Shown: positions 1 through 9,003, numbered from the stretch's first letter. The stretch is 64,000 bases of DNA from Hymenobacter sp. CRA2 (GCF_002007105.1 NZ_MVBC01000006.1:62001-126000), one strand, 5' to 3'. Made by a program: numbers and translations. Notes: generated by a model not told the origin, from the letters alone.

Positions 1-1
1 G

Positions 2-571
2 CTTGCCTCGCCTGGACTCACGCCCGTAGCCACTCCGCTGCCCGTCACGCTGGTGGAGTTCGGCGCTACGGCGCGGGCCACCGCCGTGCAGCTGCACTGG
101 ACTACGGCCCAGGAGAAAAACAACGCCTACTTCGCCCTGGAGCGCGCCCACGACGGGCAGCACTTCGCCGAAGTAAGCCGGCTAACGGGCTCGGGCACCA
201 GTTCCACCGCCCGCAGATACACGTACACCGACGCCACGCTGCCCGCCGCGGTTACGCTCTATTACCGCCTGCGCCAGGTCGACCTCGACGGCACCACCAC
301 GTATTCCGAAGTGCGGACCGTGAACCGCCCGGAGCAGCATGAGGCGTTCCAGGTGCTGCCGACCTTGGTAGCCGATGGGCAGCTGCGCTACACTGCCGCC
401 GAAGCCGGGCAGCTGGAGTGCTGCAGCGTCTCGGGGCAGCGGGTGCTGCCGGCGGTGCAGCTGCCAGCCGGCACCGGCCAGCTCGACGTGCGCCACTTGC
501 GCTCCGGCACGTACTTTGCCCGCCTCACGTCGCAGGCGGGCGTGCGCGTCAGCCGCTTTGTGGTGGAGTAA
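2..571 (+). CDS. C-terminal part of a type IX secretion cargo protein (T9SS type A sorting region)
   Basis: The gene begins before the window; the frame is open from base 2. The visible 189 residues have the usual end of Bacteroidota secreted proteins: a short linker (LPVTLVEFGA), a fibronectin-III-like segment with EKNNAYFALERAHDG and YYRLRQVDLDG, then about 80 residues resembling the sorting domain that directs export through the outer membrane and surface attachment (LRSGTYFARL, ending in RFVVE). The catalytic or binding part is outside the window, so the function of the whole protein cannot be stated. A strong terminator follows 32 bases after the stop. Confidence 0.85.
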   Translation, partial: LASPGLTPVATPLPVTLVEFGATARATAVQLHWTTAQEKNNAYFALERAHDGQHFAEVSRLTGSGTSSTARRYTYTDATLPAAVTLYYRLRQVDLDGTTTYSEVRTVNRPEQHEAFQVLPTLVADGQLRYTAAEAGQLECCSVSGQRVLPAVQLPAGTGQLDVRHLRSGTYFARLTSQAGVRVSRFVVE

Positions 572-602
572 TACCGCAGAGCATAGCCACTTCACATAAA
601 AT

Positions 603-638
603 AAAAAAGGCCTTTGCTGCGCGGCAAAGGCCTTTTTT
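603..638. terminator. Bidirectional terminator between convergent genes
   Basis: A 15-bp perfect stem (AAAAAAGGCCTTTGC at 603-617 and its complement at 624-638) with a 6-base loop and T runs on both strands. It sits between the stop of the secreted protein and the stop of the convergent small gene at 664. Confidence 0.85.
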
Positions 639-663
639 ATTTTATGGGGTAGTCAGGTAAAAC

Positions 664-1071
664 TCAGTTGCGCAGCCATTCCACCGCGGCGCCCTCGTCG
701 CCAAACAGGCGCAGGCGGTAAGGCCGGGCGCCGTCCAGCCCGAACTGTAGCGTGTCGCGCTGCACGCCGTCCTGCTCGTACACGGCCATGCGCGTAGGCG
801 AGGCCAGCACGCCGATGCGCAGCACCTGGAAGCTCAGCTGCCGGGCCGCGCGAGGAAAGAAGTCGTGCGTGGTCCACTCGGCTAGCTCCGGCGTCAGCTC
901 TTCGCGCCGCCGCACATCCAGCAGCCAATGGGCCGTGCGCTGGGCTTCGGCCGTGTTCAGTACCGCTTCAAAGTCGGCCTGCAACTGCACAAATGGCGCG
1001 TCGGCTGGCCAGCGCACAACAAGCACATCTAAATCGGGCCGGTACTGGATAGAGCAGGTGGGGGCAAGCAT
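664..1071 (-). CDS. Small uncharacterised protein, possibly STAS/SEC14-like
   Basis: 135 residues, ATG start at 1071, no signal peptide or membrane segment. The pattern (an N-terminal strand pair around DVLVVRW, a central helix, an LLDVRRREELT segment and a C-terminal RLFGDEGAAVEWL) resembles small Bacteroidota proteins with a SpoIIAA/STAS-like alpha-beta fold, and loosely the protein at 29003-29488 in this window (shared WL near the end and a VRW strand). The family assignment is inference from these short patterns. It is probably cytoplasmic; role unknown. It stands alone, convergent with the gene to its left. Confidence 0.6.
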   Translation of the reverse strand: MLAPTCSIQYRPDLDVLVVRWPADAPFVQLQADFEAVLNTAEAQRTAHWLLDVRRREELTPELAEWTTHDFFPRAARQLSFQVLRIGVLASPTRMAVYEQDGVQRDTLQFGLDGARPYRLRLFGDEGAAVEWLRN

Positions 1072-1290
1072 ATGCGGACAAGTTAGCCGCTCGGCCGTGA
1101 AATTAGGTATTCCAGGTGCCGAAAAACCGCTCAGCTTGCCGCAGGAGCGGGGCAGGTAACTATATTTTCAATTAGGCGCGGGAAAGGTGGCCGGGGCACA
1201 ATCAGCCCCGTACACAAGCGCGGGCATGGCGGAACGCACCGGTCCGGGCAGCCCTACTGTGGAGTTGCCCTTCAGCATCGGGGCAAGGGG

Positions 1291-1667
1291 ATGAGTAGCA
1301 AACGGTCGTTGGAGTACGCGTGCAGTAACCTTCGCCAGCTACTCTCCCAAGCCGAGCTGCCCGTTGAGGACTCGCTGCGCCCGCAGCACCGTACCAAAAC
1401 CGTATTTCGGAGCTTACGGCCTTACCAGCCCACTACCTGCGGCAGCAGCTGACGGACAAGGATTCCGTGTATTTCGAGGCGTACCTGCTCGGGCGCTTAC
1501 TCGCCGAAATCGAAGTGTACGCGGGCGCCGCCACCGCCAACCCCGCCACAGTGTACCTGCGCCTGCTCGACGGCGGCCAGTACGTGCAGCAGCAGGAAAT
1601 GGCGCATGAGGCCGTCGAAGCCTGGCTGGCCGAGCATTTCGCCGGGCGAAATGCCGCTGCCGATTAG
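1291..1667 (+). pseudogene. Small uncharacterised gene apparently split by a one-base frameshift
   Basis: An ATG at 1291, preceded by AAGGGG, opens a frame reading MSSKRSLEYACSNLRQLL and on to about 1380. From about 1383 the coding-like sequence continues in the next frame (APYQNRISELTALPAHYLRQ and onward), ending at 1667 with AGRNAAAD. Joined, it would give about 125 residues of soluble, helix-rich protein. The 5' frame stops at a TGA about 1450 and the 3' frame has no ATG, only a GTG at 1467. The shift equals loss of one base between roughly 1370 and 1400. It could be a real lesion or a sequencing error. Function unknown. Confidence 0.45.
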
Positions 1668-1720
1668 CCCATTGCGGCCGCTATTGGCTCTCAATCCCAC
1701 GCTTGTTCCCCCTTAAGGCC

Positions 1721-1996
1721 ATGATGTCTATTCCCGATGCCAATCTTTCGCTGGGCGAAGCCGTGGCTATTGCGCCCTTTATTGACTACGCGCGCTGCAT
1801 CGATGCCAGCGGCCGCCCGCACGACCACGTTGGCGACTGGCTGGTTGAAGGCAAAGTGTACGCCGTGCGCGTGGTGCAAAACCCGCGGCAGGGCTATACC
1901 CTGGTGTACGTGCTCCTGCTGACGGCCGAGGCGCCTTACTTCAACTCGTTTGCGCCCCACCGGTTCCGGATGCTGTGCTCTACCTGGCTCAACTAG
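1721..1996 (+). CDS. Small uncharacterised protein
   Basis: 91 residues from the ATG at 1721 (a second ATG follows at once; a TTG at 1703 is also possible). The protein starts MMSIPDANLSLGEAVAIAP and contains a beta-rich middle (YAVRVVQNPRQGYTLVYVLLL) that probably forms a small barrel or sheet; it ends FRMLCSTWLN. There is no signal peptide or recognisable domain. It belongs to a row of three short plus-strand genes at 1.3-2.5 kb with similar codon use. I do not recognise the family. Confidence 0.5.
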   Translation: MMSIPDANLSLGEAVAIAPFIDYARCIDASGRPHDHVGDWLVEGKVYAVRVVQNPRQGYTLVYVLLLTAEAPYFNSFAPHRFRMLCSTWLN

Positions 1997-2122
1997 GCCC
2001 AAGCCTTCACCCTTTTGAACAGCTTACCGGTTAAGTTCCGCCCGGAGCCTCGCCCACGGCTGGTTTTGCGTCGAGCCGCGCTTCGGCTCCAACCACTTAC
2101 GCTGCTTTGCCGCAGTTCTACG

Positions 2123-2467
2123 ATGTCACACGCCGCTTTCACCGCCCTAGGATTCAACCGACTCTCCGAGGCAAAACCCCAACCGCACGTGTTTTTTGAT
2201 ACCTGGCTCTACCAGCACGACCACACGGCGCAGGATGGCTCGGGCTTGTTTCTGTCGTTGCCCTTCGGCATTCCGCGCTGGCGCCTCAGCCTGCTGCCCT
2301 GGCCCATTGCGCAGCAGGACATCATCAACGACCTGGCGGTAAACGATACCGCGTCGTTGGCGCAAGCCGTCGATACGTTCTTCGTGGCGCACGGCGGCCT
2401 CGGAGCCAGCGTCCCCATGACAGTGCGCAGCCGGCCCGAGGGGTATCCGCGCGGCGTTACCCGCTAA
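2123..2467 (+). CDS. Small uncharacterised protein
   Basis: 114 residues if the ATG at 2123 (MSHAAFTALGFNRLSEAKP) is used. The frame is open upstream to 2015, but those codons give an Arg/Leu-rich stretch that does not look coding. The protein has a sheet-like middle (FLSLPFGIPRWRLSLLPW) and a helical part (SLAQAVDTFFVAHGGL). No known domain or signal peptide. It is the last gene before the strong terminator that separates it from the convergent efflux operon. Confidence 0.5.
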   Translation: MSHAAFTALGFNRLSEAKPQPHVFFDTWLYQHDHTAQDGSGLFLSLPFGIPRWRLSLLPWPIAQQDIINDLAVNDTASLAQAVDTFFVAHGGLGASVPMTVRSRPEGYPRGVTR

Positions 2468-2525
2468 GGACAGACGTTGTGCGCCCCAGGAGTTACTGCC
2501 GCGGCTGAACTACCCAACGCCGCCT

Positions 2526-2569
2526 AAAAAGCCCGGCCCCGCATCGGACGATGCGGGGCCGGGCTTTTT
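2526..2569. terminator. Bidirectional terminator at the end of the efflux operon
   Basis: A perfect 21-bp stem (left arm 2526-2546, right arm 2549-2569; core GCCCGGCCCCGCATCG) with A/T runs at both ends, between the plus-strand gene ending at 2467 and the TolC-family gene ending at 2582. Confidence 0.9.
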
Positions 2570-2581
2570 AAGTCGGAGAAG

Positions 2582-4024
2582 TTACTTCGTGTTGGGCGCG
2601 GCTTGCACCAGTTGGCCGCTGAGCTGCCGCAGCACGGTTTCGGCCTGTTTGGCGTTGAAGCGGGCGTCGAGCAGGCGGTTTTCGGCGTCCAGCTGGTTGC
2701 GCTGCGCCTCGCGCAGGGCCAGCTGCGTGAGCAGGCCCAGGCGGTAGCGCTCCAGCGTGATGGCCACGTTCTGGCGGGCCAGCTGAATGTTGGCTTCTTC
2801 AAGATCCAGCAGTTGCAGGCGGTTTTGGTACTGCAGGTAAGCCTGCTCTGCCTGGGTGTTCAGGTCGAGCTGGGTCTGATCCAGCTGCAGCTTGCTCCGC
2901 TCGATGTTGACGCGCGCATTCTGCTCCAGGCGGCGGCGGTTGAAGCCGTCGAAAATCGGTACCGAGGCCACTACGCCATAATTGGGGCCGTACACGCGGT
3001 TGGTGTTCGTCGCCAGCGAGGAGCCCTGCGGCGTGTTGATAAAGGCCGCGTTGTTGATGTTACGGTTGAGGTTGTAACCGCCCACTATGTCTACCTGCGG
3101 CAGGCGCGTGGCTGCCACGGCCCGGCGTTCCAAGCTAGCCACGTCCACCCCTAGCCGCGCCTGTTGCAGCACCGGGTTGCGCTGCTGAATGCCCGCCGCC
3201 ACCTGCTGCTTATCCAGCGTACGCATGACTACGATGGAGTCGGAGGGGCTCATGTCGATGCCCGGGGCACGGCCCAGCAGGTTGTTCAGGTTGGCCTTGG
3301 CCGTGGCTAGGGCTTCCTGCTGCTGAATGAGCAGGGCGCGGTCGGCATTGAAGTCCACCTGCGCCGTGAGCAGTTCTACCTTGGCCGTCACGCCCACCTC
3401 TACCTGCGCCTGTGTCAGGTCGATACGCGCCTGACCTACTTTCAGGGCTTCTTCGAAGGCGCGAATCTTGCCCCGCTCGCGCACTACCGTAAAATAAGCA
3501 TCTGTGATGTTGGCCACGGCCTGCTCCACGGTGGCGCGCGTCACCTGCTGCTGCTGCTGATCCAGGGTGCGCAGCCGGTCGTAGGCAATGAACATGCCCA
3601 GCCCGTCGAAGATGGTCCAGTTCAGCCCCACGCCAACGCCTAGGGCATTGGCCTTGCCACCGTTGACGAGGCGCGGCTCGGTGTTGTTGAGCTGCTGGCG
3701 CGAGTAGTTGATGTTGAACGTGCGCGAGAGGTTGCCGTTCACGGTGGGCAGCTGCCCGGCGTTGCCGCGCGTGACGTTGTTGCGCACGATTTCCTCGTCG
3801 CGCTGCGCGATGCGGATGCCGTAGTTATTCTCCAGCCCAAGGCGGATGGCCTCTTCCAGGCTCAGTGGCGTGCCGGGCGCCACGGTCTGGGGCTGGGCCA
3901 GCTGATTGCCGGGGTTGGGCACGGGCGGCGTGGTGGGCTGCTGTGCCGCCGCGACCAGCGGTAGCAGCAGGGCCACGGCAGGTAGGAAGGAGCGGAAGGA
4001 GAAGATACGAGAAGGAAAAAACAT
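2582..4024 (-). CDS. TolC-family outer membrane efflux channel
   Basis: 480 residues, normal length for the family, starting at ATG 4024. A signal peptide (MFFPSRIFSFRSFLPAVALLLPLVAAAQ) is followed by two outer-membrane efflux repeats rich in long helices, for example SLEEAIRLGLENNYGIRIAQ near residue 55 and LEEANIQLARQNVAITLERY near residue 410. The family forms a trimeric channel-tunnel that docks on the adaptor and RND pump. It is the last gene of the operon, 83 bases after the pump gene, and ends at the strong terminator at 2526. This role follows from the family and from the gene order. The substrate cannot be read from sequence. Confidence 0.93.
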   Translation of the reverse strand: MFFPSRIFSFRSFLPAVALLLPLVAAAQQPTTPPVPNPGNQLAQPQTVAPGTPLSLEEAIRLGLENNYGIRIAQRDEEIVRNNVTRGNAGQLPTVNGNLSRTFNINYSRQQLNNTEPRLVNGGKANALGVGVGLNWTIFDGLGMFIAYDRLRTLDQQQQQVTRATVEQAVANITDAYFTVVRERGKIRAFEEALKVGQARIDLTQAQVEVGVTAKVELLTAQVDFNADRALLIQQQEALATAKANLNNLLGRAPGIDMSPSDSIVVMRTLDKQQVAAGIQQRNPVLQQARLGVDVASLERRAVAATRLPQVDIVGGYNLNRNINNAAFINTPQGSSLATNTNRVYGPNYGVVASVPIFDGFNRRRLEQNARVNIERSKLQLDQTQLDLNTQAEQAYLQYQNRLQLLDLEEANIQLARQNVAITLERYRLGLLTQLALREAQRNQLDAENRLLDARFNAKQAETVLRQLSGQLVQAAPNTK

Positions 4025-4107
4025 TCGGGGAAGCTTGCGGGGGCTAAGCTATAAATGAAGCTAAAACGCACTGGCCGCCTCCGCGGAGGCGGCCAGTGCG
4101 AACAGAG

Positions 4108-7100
4108 TTATCGGGCCAGCGCGGGCTGTGCCGGCTCGGCGTGCTTGCTGGTGTCTTCCGTGGGCTCGGGCTTGGCCTGGCCGTGCTTTTTCTTGGCCGT
4201 GGCGAAGTACGAGTACATCACCGGCACGATGTAAAGCGTGAGGCCCGTAGCAAATACCAGACCGCCCACCACGCCGATACCCATGGCGCGGCGGCTCAGC
4301 GCGCCGGCGCCGGTAGCAATGGCAATGGGCATGATACCCAGGATGGCGCACAGCGAGGTCATCAGAATGGGACGGAAACGCGTAGCGGCGGCTTCTACCA
4401 GGGCCTCCAGGTAGTGCACGCCCTGCTCGGCGCGCTGGTTGGCAAATTCCACGATAAGGATACCGTTTTTCGTCACCAGGCCAATGAGCATGATGATGCC
4501 GATCTGCGAGAAGATGTTCAGCGTCTGGTTGAAGTACCACAAGCTCAGCAGCGCCCCGGCCAGGGCCAGCGGCACCGTCACCATGATGATGGCCGGGTCC
4601 TTGAAGCTTTCAAACTGGGCCGCCAGCGTGAGGTAAATCAACAGCAGGGCCAGGCCGAAGGCAAACACCAGCGAGGAGGAGCTTTCCTGGAAGTCGCGTG
4701 AGGTACCGGCCAGCTCGGTGCTGTACGTGTCGTCGAGCATCTTGTCGGCAATGGCCTGCATGGCGGCAATACCGTCGCCCACCGTCTTGCCCTTGGCCAA
4801 AGAGGCCGAGAACGTGGCCGCGTTGTAGCGGTTGAAGCGGTAGAGCTGCGGGGGCGTGCTGCTTTCTACCAGGCGCACCACGTTATCCAGCTGCACCTGC
4901 TCGCCGCGGTTGTTTTTCACCGAGAGCAGGCGCACGTCCAGCGGCTGGTTGCGGTTTTCGCGCGCTACCTGGCCGATGATCTGGTACTGCTTGCCTTCGC
5001 GCAGGAAGTAGCCGTAGCGCTGGCCCGAGAGGCCGGCTTGCAGCGTCTGCGAAATATCCTGCACCGATACACCCAGCGTCTGGGCCTTGTCGCGGTCGAT
5101 GATGACGCGCAGCTCGGGCTTGTTGAACTTCAGGTTCACGTCGGCGAACTGGAAGGTCGGGTCGGCCTGCGCGGCGGCCAGAAACTTGGGCACGATCTGG
5201 CGGAGCTTCTCAAAGTCCTGGTTTTGCACCACGAACTGTACCGGGAGGCCCCCGCCGCCCCCGCCCCCGCCGCCACCCGAACCAATACTCTGGTCCTGCG
5301 ACACCGAGGCGCGGGCTGCCGAAAACTTCTTCACCATGCCGCTCAGCTTATCCGACAGCTGCTGCTGGGAAACCTGCCGCTCGTCGGGGTCGGTGAGCAG
5401 CACCCGGACGATGCCGGAATTGGCGCCCGAGCCCGAGCCCGGCGAGGTAACGGCAAACACGCTGCTCATGGCCCCGCTGGCCGAGTCCATGGCCGCCTCC
5501 TGCATCTGGTTCATGTAGGCGTCCATAAACTCAAACGACGAGCCCTCTGGCGCCGTGGCGCTGATATTGACGCGCGAACGGTCCTCAATGGGAGCCAGCT
5601 CCGAGGGAATGGCCTTCACGAAGAAGAAAATGCCGCCGACCGTGGCCACCACCATCAGCCAGGCCCAGATGCGGCGCTGCAGAAAGGCCTCCAGGCTGTG
5701 CTTGTAGCCGTTGGTAAGCTTTTCAAAGAAGGGCTCCGTTTTGCGGTAAAACCAGTTGTGCGTCTCCTGCCGCTTCAGCAGCCGCGACGACATCATGGGC
5801 GTCAAGGTCAGGGATACGAAGGCCGAAATCAGCACCGAACCGGCCACCACAATGCCAAACTCGCGGAACAGGCGCCCGGTGATACCCGACAGGAACACCA
5901 CCGGCAGAAACACCGCCGCCAGCACGATGGTGGTGGAGACAATGGCGAAGAAGATTTCGTTGGAGCCCTTGTGCGCGGCTTCCAGCGGCTCTTCGCCCGC
6001 TTCGATGCGGGAGTAGATGTTTTCCAGCACCACGATGGCGTCGTCGACCACCAGACCGATGGCCAGCACGATGGCCAGGGTCGTGAGCACGTTCACCGAG
6101 AAATTGAGCAGGTACATCACGAAGAAGATACCCACCAGCGACACCGGAATGGCCACCATTGGAATGATGGTGGAGCGCCAGTCGCGCAGGAACAGGAAGA
6201 TGATGACCACCACGAGCACGAAGGCTTCGAAGATGGTGTGCTTCACCTCGTTGAGCGACTTGCGCACAAACTGCGAGTTATCGAAGCCCGGGGTAATTTT
6301 CAGGTCCTTGGGCAGGTCGGTGCGCAGCTGCTCCAGGCGCTTGTTGAAGGCGTCGGCAATTTCAATCTGGTTGGAGCCCGGCTGCGGAATGACGGCCACG
6401 CCCACCTGCGGCTGCCCGTTCACGCGGAACAGCGTCTGGTCGTTTTCGGGGTAGAGCTCGGCCCGGCCCACGTCGGAGAGGCGAATCAGGGACACCGAGT
6501 CGCGGCGCAGGATGAGGTTGTTGAAGTCCTGCTCGGTGCTCAGGCGGCCCATGGTGCGCAGCGTGAGCTGGGTGTTCTGGCCCTGTACCGAGCCCGAGGG
6601 CAGCTCCACGTTTTCGCGCGTCAGCGCCTGCTGCACTTCCGAAGGCGATACGCGCAGGGCCGTGAGCTTCACCGGGTCGAGCCACAGGCGCATGGAGTAG
6701 CGCCGCTCACCGAAGATGCGCACCTCCGACACGCCCGGAATCGTCTGAATGCGTTCCTTAAGCACGTTCACGGCGTAGTCAGTCAGCTCCAGCAGGCTGC
6801 GCTTGTCGGAGCTGAGGTACACCATCATGATGGGGTTGGAGTCGGCGTTGGCCTTGGTGACGGTAGGCGGGTCCATGTCGCGGGGCAGGCGGCCCTGGGC
6901 ACTCGATACCTTGTCGCGCACGTCGTTGGCGGCCGTTTCCAAGTCGGCTTCCAGGTCAAACTCGACGGTGATGCTGGCCCGGCCGTCGCGCGAAGTCGAC
7001 GTCAGGTTTTTGATGCCGGCAATACCGTTGATGCCTTCTTCCAGCGGCTCGGTCACCTGCGACTGGATGACGTCGGCCGAGGCCCCGGTGTAGGAGCCCT

Positions 7101-7242
7101 GCACGGTGATGATGGGCGGGTCGACGCTGGGGTACTCGCGCACCGAGAGGTAGCGGTAGCCAATCACGCCGAACAGCACGATGACCACGCTCATCACGAT
7201 GGCCAATACGGGCCGGTCGATACTGGTGGAGGATATACTCAT
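4108..7242 (-). CDS. RND (HAE1/AcrB-type) efflux pump permease
   Basis: 1044 residues, full AcrB length, ATG at 7242. The first helix follows the start (MSISSTSIDRPVLAIVMSVV). The TM4 proton-relay aspartate pair is present (LVVDDAIVVLENIYSR), and the second half repeats the twelve-helix, two-porter-loop plan (LIGLVTKNGILIVEFANQR). Such pumps export drugs, dyes, bile-like compounds or lipophilic metabolites from the inner membrane and periplasm through the TolC channel. An unusual run of ten glycines occurs after QDQSIGS at about residue 660 (nt 5250-5280) in the second periplasmic loop. It is preceded by the GNAT gene and followed by the TolC gene. Confidence 0.95.
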   Translation of the reverse strand: MSISSTSIDRPVLAIVMSVVIVLFGVIGYRYLSVREYPSVDPPIITVQGSYTGASADVIQSQVTEPLEEGINGIAGIKNLTSTSRDGRASITVEFDLEADLETAANDVRDKVSSAQGRLPRDMDPPTVTKANADSNPIMMVYLSSDKRSLLELTDYAVNVLKERIQTIPGVSEVRIFGERRYSMRLWLDPVKLTALRVSPSEVQQALTRENVELPSGSVQGQNTQLTLRTMGRLSTEQDFNNLILRRDSVSLIRLSDVGRAELYPENDQTLFRVNGQPQVGVAVIPQPGSNQIEIADAFNKRLEQLRTDLPKDLKITPGFDNSQFVRKSLNEVKHTIFEAFVLVVVIIFLFLRDWRSTIIPMVAIPVSLVGIFFVMYLLNFSVNVLTTLAIVLAIGLVVDDAIVVLENIYSRIEAGEEPLEAAHKGSNEIFFAIVSTTIVLAAVFLPVVFLSGITGRLFREFGIVVAGSVLISAFVSLTLTPMMSSRLLKRQETHNWFYRKTEPFFEKLTNGYKHSLEAFLQRRIWAWLMVVATVGGIFFFVKAIPSELAPIEDRSRVNISATAPEGSSFEFMDAYMNQMQEAAMDSASGAMSSVFAVTSPGSGSGANSGIVRVLLTDPDERQVSQQQLSDKLSGMVKKFSAARASVSQDQSIGSGGGGGGGGGGLPVQFVVQNQDFEKLRQIVPKFLAAAQADPTFQFADVNLKFNKPELRVIIDRDKAQTLGVSVQDISQTLQAGLSGQRYGYFLREGKQYQIIGQVARENRNQPLDVRLLSVKNNRGEQVQLDNVVRLVESSTPPQLYRFNRYNAATFSASLAKGKTVGDGIAAMQAIADKMLDDTYSTELAGTSRDFQESSSSLVFAFGLALLLIYLTLAAQFESFKDPAIIMVTVPLALAGALLSLWYFNQTLNIFSQIGIIMLIGLVTKNGILIVEFANQRAEQGVHYLEALVEAAATRFRPILMTSLCAILGIMPIAIATGAGALSRRAMGIGVVGGLVFATGLTLYIVPVMYSYFATAKKKHGQAKPEPTEDTSKHAEPAQPALAR

Positions 7243-7322
7243 AGCAGCAGACTGCGGTAGGTTCTAGGAAAAAACGGCGGGGCAGCGGCCACGCCGACGA
7301 ACGGAAAGCTCAGGAGGAAAGA

Positions 7323-7778
7323 TTAACTGCCGAGCAGCTTCACAAAGCGCTTGGACTGTTCTTCGTAGCCCTCCCGCCGGTAAAATCGGTGCGCGGCCTC
7401 GCGCTGGAAACCACTGGTTATTTCGATGCGCCCGCAGCCCCACTGCCGCAGCACTTGCTCGGCGGCCTGCAGCAGGCGGCGCCCCAGGCCCTGGCTGCGC
7501 AGCTCCTCGGCCACCACCAGCGTCACCACGCGCCCATCGGGGGCGCGGTGCAGGAAGGGCATCCGATGCAAGTGCGCATAGCCCGCTACCCGGCCCTGCA
7601 GCTCCGCCACCAGCACCTGGTCGCCGGCGGCAGTGAGGTTGCTCAGGTGGCGGCTCAGCACAGCGGCGTCGGTGGGGTAGCCGACCAAGGATATCAGTCC
7701 GGCCAGCGCCGCGGCATCAGCCAGCGTGGCGGACCGAAAAGTCACTTCGCTAACGGCAGCAGGAGCGGGAGCGTTCAT
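7323..7778 (-). CDS. GNAT-family N-acetyltransferase inside the efflux operon
   Basis: 151 residues from ATG 7778 (a TTG just upstream is possible). It shows the GNAT core: VLVAELQGRVAGYAHLHRM (beta strands 2-4), VTLVVAEELRSQGLGRRLL with the acetyl-CoA pyrophosphate loop (RSQGLGRR, the Q/RxxGxG/A motif), and the C-terminal HRFYRREGYEEQSKRFVKLL. The family moves acetyl groups from acetyl-CoA to amines. It lies between the adaptor gene (43 bases away) and the pump (80 bases), all on one strand, so it is probably co-transcribed. A role in modifying a pump substrate is possible but only an inference. Confidence 0.88.
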   Translation of the reverse strand: MNAPAPAAVSEVTFRSATLADAAALAGLISLVGYPTDAAVLSRHLSNLTAAGDQVLVAELQGRVAGYAHLHRMPFLHRAPDGRVVTLVVAEELRSQGLGRRLLQAAEQVLRQWGCGRIEITSGFQREAAHRFYRREGYEEQSKRFVKLLGS

Positions 7779-7821
7779 CAATCAGTAATTGGGAAACGGG
7801 CGGCGCCGGGCGCCAGCCGAT

Positions 7822-9003
7822 TTATATGCTGCCTTTTTGGATCTTCACCTTGTCGCCGGGTTTAACCTGCAGAATGCCGGTGCGCAGAATCGTGTCGCCC
7901 TGAGCCAAGCCCTCCGTAATCTGAATCAGGCTTTCCGAGCGGATACCAATCTTGACCGGCTGGCGCTCGGCCTTGCCGCCCTGCACCTTGTATACCATGT
8001 AGCCCGAGGCCTCCGGCGACACCGACTCGCTCGGAATCTGGATGGCCTCATCTACCTGCCCGATCTGCAGGTTTACCCGCACGAAGGCGCCGGGCTGCAG
8101 CTCCTTCTGGGCGTTGGGGTAAGTGGCCCGCACCGACAGCGTGCGCGAGGCCGGATCAATCTGCGGGTTGATGGCGTAGACCCTGGCGTTGTATTTCTTA
8201 TTGGATGCTTCGTCGAGCACCTGTACCTGGTCGCCCACTTTCACAGCGTTGGCGTAGCGGCCGGGCACGGCAAAGTCCACCTTCACCGGCGACACCCGCG
8301 ACAGGGTCGTAATGGGCGAGTTCGGCGACACGTAAGCGCCTACCGACACCGAGCGCAGCCCGACCACCCCGCTGAACGGGGCCCGCACGTAGGCCTTGGC
8401 CAGCTGGGCCTGCACCAGGCGCAGGTCCGATTGCGCCGTGAGCAGCTGGTTGTTGGACTGCTCGTATTCCTGAGCGCTGATGTACTCCTTTTCGAGCAGG
8501 GTGCGCTGGCGCTTCTCCTGGTCTGAGTACAGCTTGATGTTGTAGCGCAGCTTCTGCAGCTGGGCCTGAATTTCGTCGGCGTTGATGGTCAGCAGGAGCT
8601 GGCCCTTGCTCACCGGCTGGCCCTCCTTGAAGTTGATGCTGGTGATGCGCCCGTTGATTTCACTGCGTACGGTCACCTGCTCATCGGCCAGCACCGAGCC
8701 GGTGGCGGCTACCGCGTCGGTGAGCTTGGTGGGCTGCACCACATATACCTGCACGGGCACGGGGCCTCCGCCGCGGCCACCCGGGCCGCCTTTGCCACCG
8801 CCGGCGGCTCCTTTACCGCCCCCGCCGCCTTTGCCGCCTTCGGCCGATTGGGAGGGGAAATACTTAATCTTGACGAAGGCCAGGGCCGCTACCACGGCCG
8901 CGGCCAGCAGCCACCAGCGCCACGCCCCACCGCCGCGGGGCTCTTCGTAGTTAGGTTCGCGGTGAACGTGGGGGGCGTCAGTCAACGGCTCGGTTTGGGG
9001 CAT
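7822..9003 (-). CDS. RND efflux periplasmic adaptor (membrane fusion protein)
   Basis: 393 residues from the ATG at 9003 (MPQTEPLTDAPHVHREP); a GTG at 9045 would add 14 unlikely residues. An N-terminal helix (WRWWLLAAAVVAALAFVKI) anchors it in the inner membrane. It is followed by a Gly/Lys linker of about 25 residues, an HlyD/AcrA-type barrel (VQVYVVQPTKLTDAVAATGS), a lipoyl-like half (GQPVSKGQLLLTINADEIQA), a helical hairpin (EYEQSNNQLLTAQSDLRLVQ), the second lipoyl half (APFSGVVGLRSVSVGAYV) and the membrane-proximal domain. The family links the pump to the TolC channel. It is the first gene of the operon. Confidence 0.93.
   Translation of the reverse strand: MPQTEPLTDAPHVHREPNYEEPRGGGAWRWWLLAAAVVAALAFVKIKYFPSQSAEGGKGGGGGKGAAGGGKGGPGGRGGGPVPVQVYVVQPTKLTDAVAATGSVLADEQVTVRSEINGRITSINFKEGQPVSKGQLLLTINADEIQAQLQKLRYNIKLYSDQEKRQRTLLEKEYISAQEYEQSNNQLLTAQSDLRLVQAQLAKAYVRAPFSGVVGLRSVSVGAYVSPNSPITTLSRVSPVKVDFAVPGRYANAVKVGDQVQVLDEASNKKYNARVYAINPQIDPASRTLSVRATYPNAQKELQPGAFVRVNLQIGQVDEAIQIPSESVSPEASGYMVYKVQGGKAERQPVKIGIRSESLIQITEGLAQGDTILRTGILQVKPGDKVKIQKGSI

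Noticed and set aside
5038-7260. 740-residue plus-strand open frame
   Set aside because: Antisense to the RND pump; its His/Gly/Arg-rich sequence comes from reading the GC-biased codons backwards. No signal, domain or start site.
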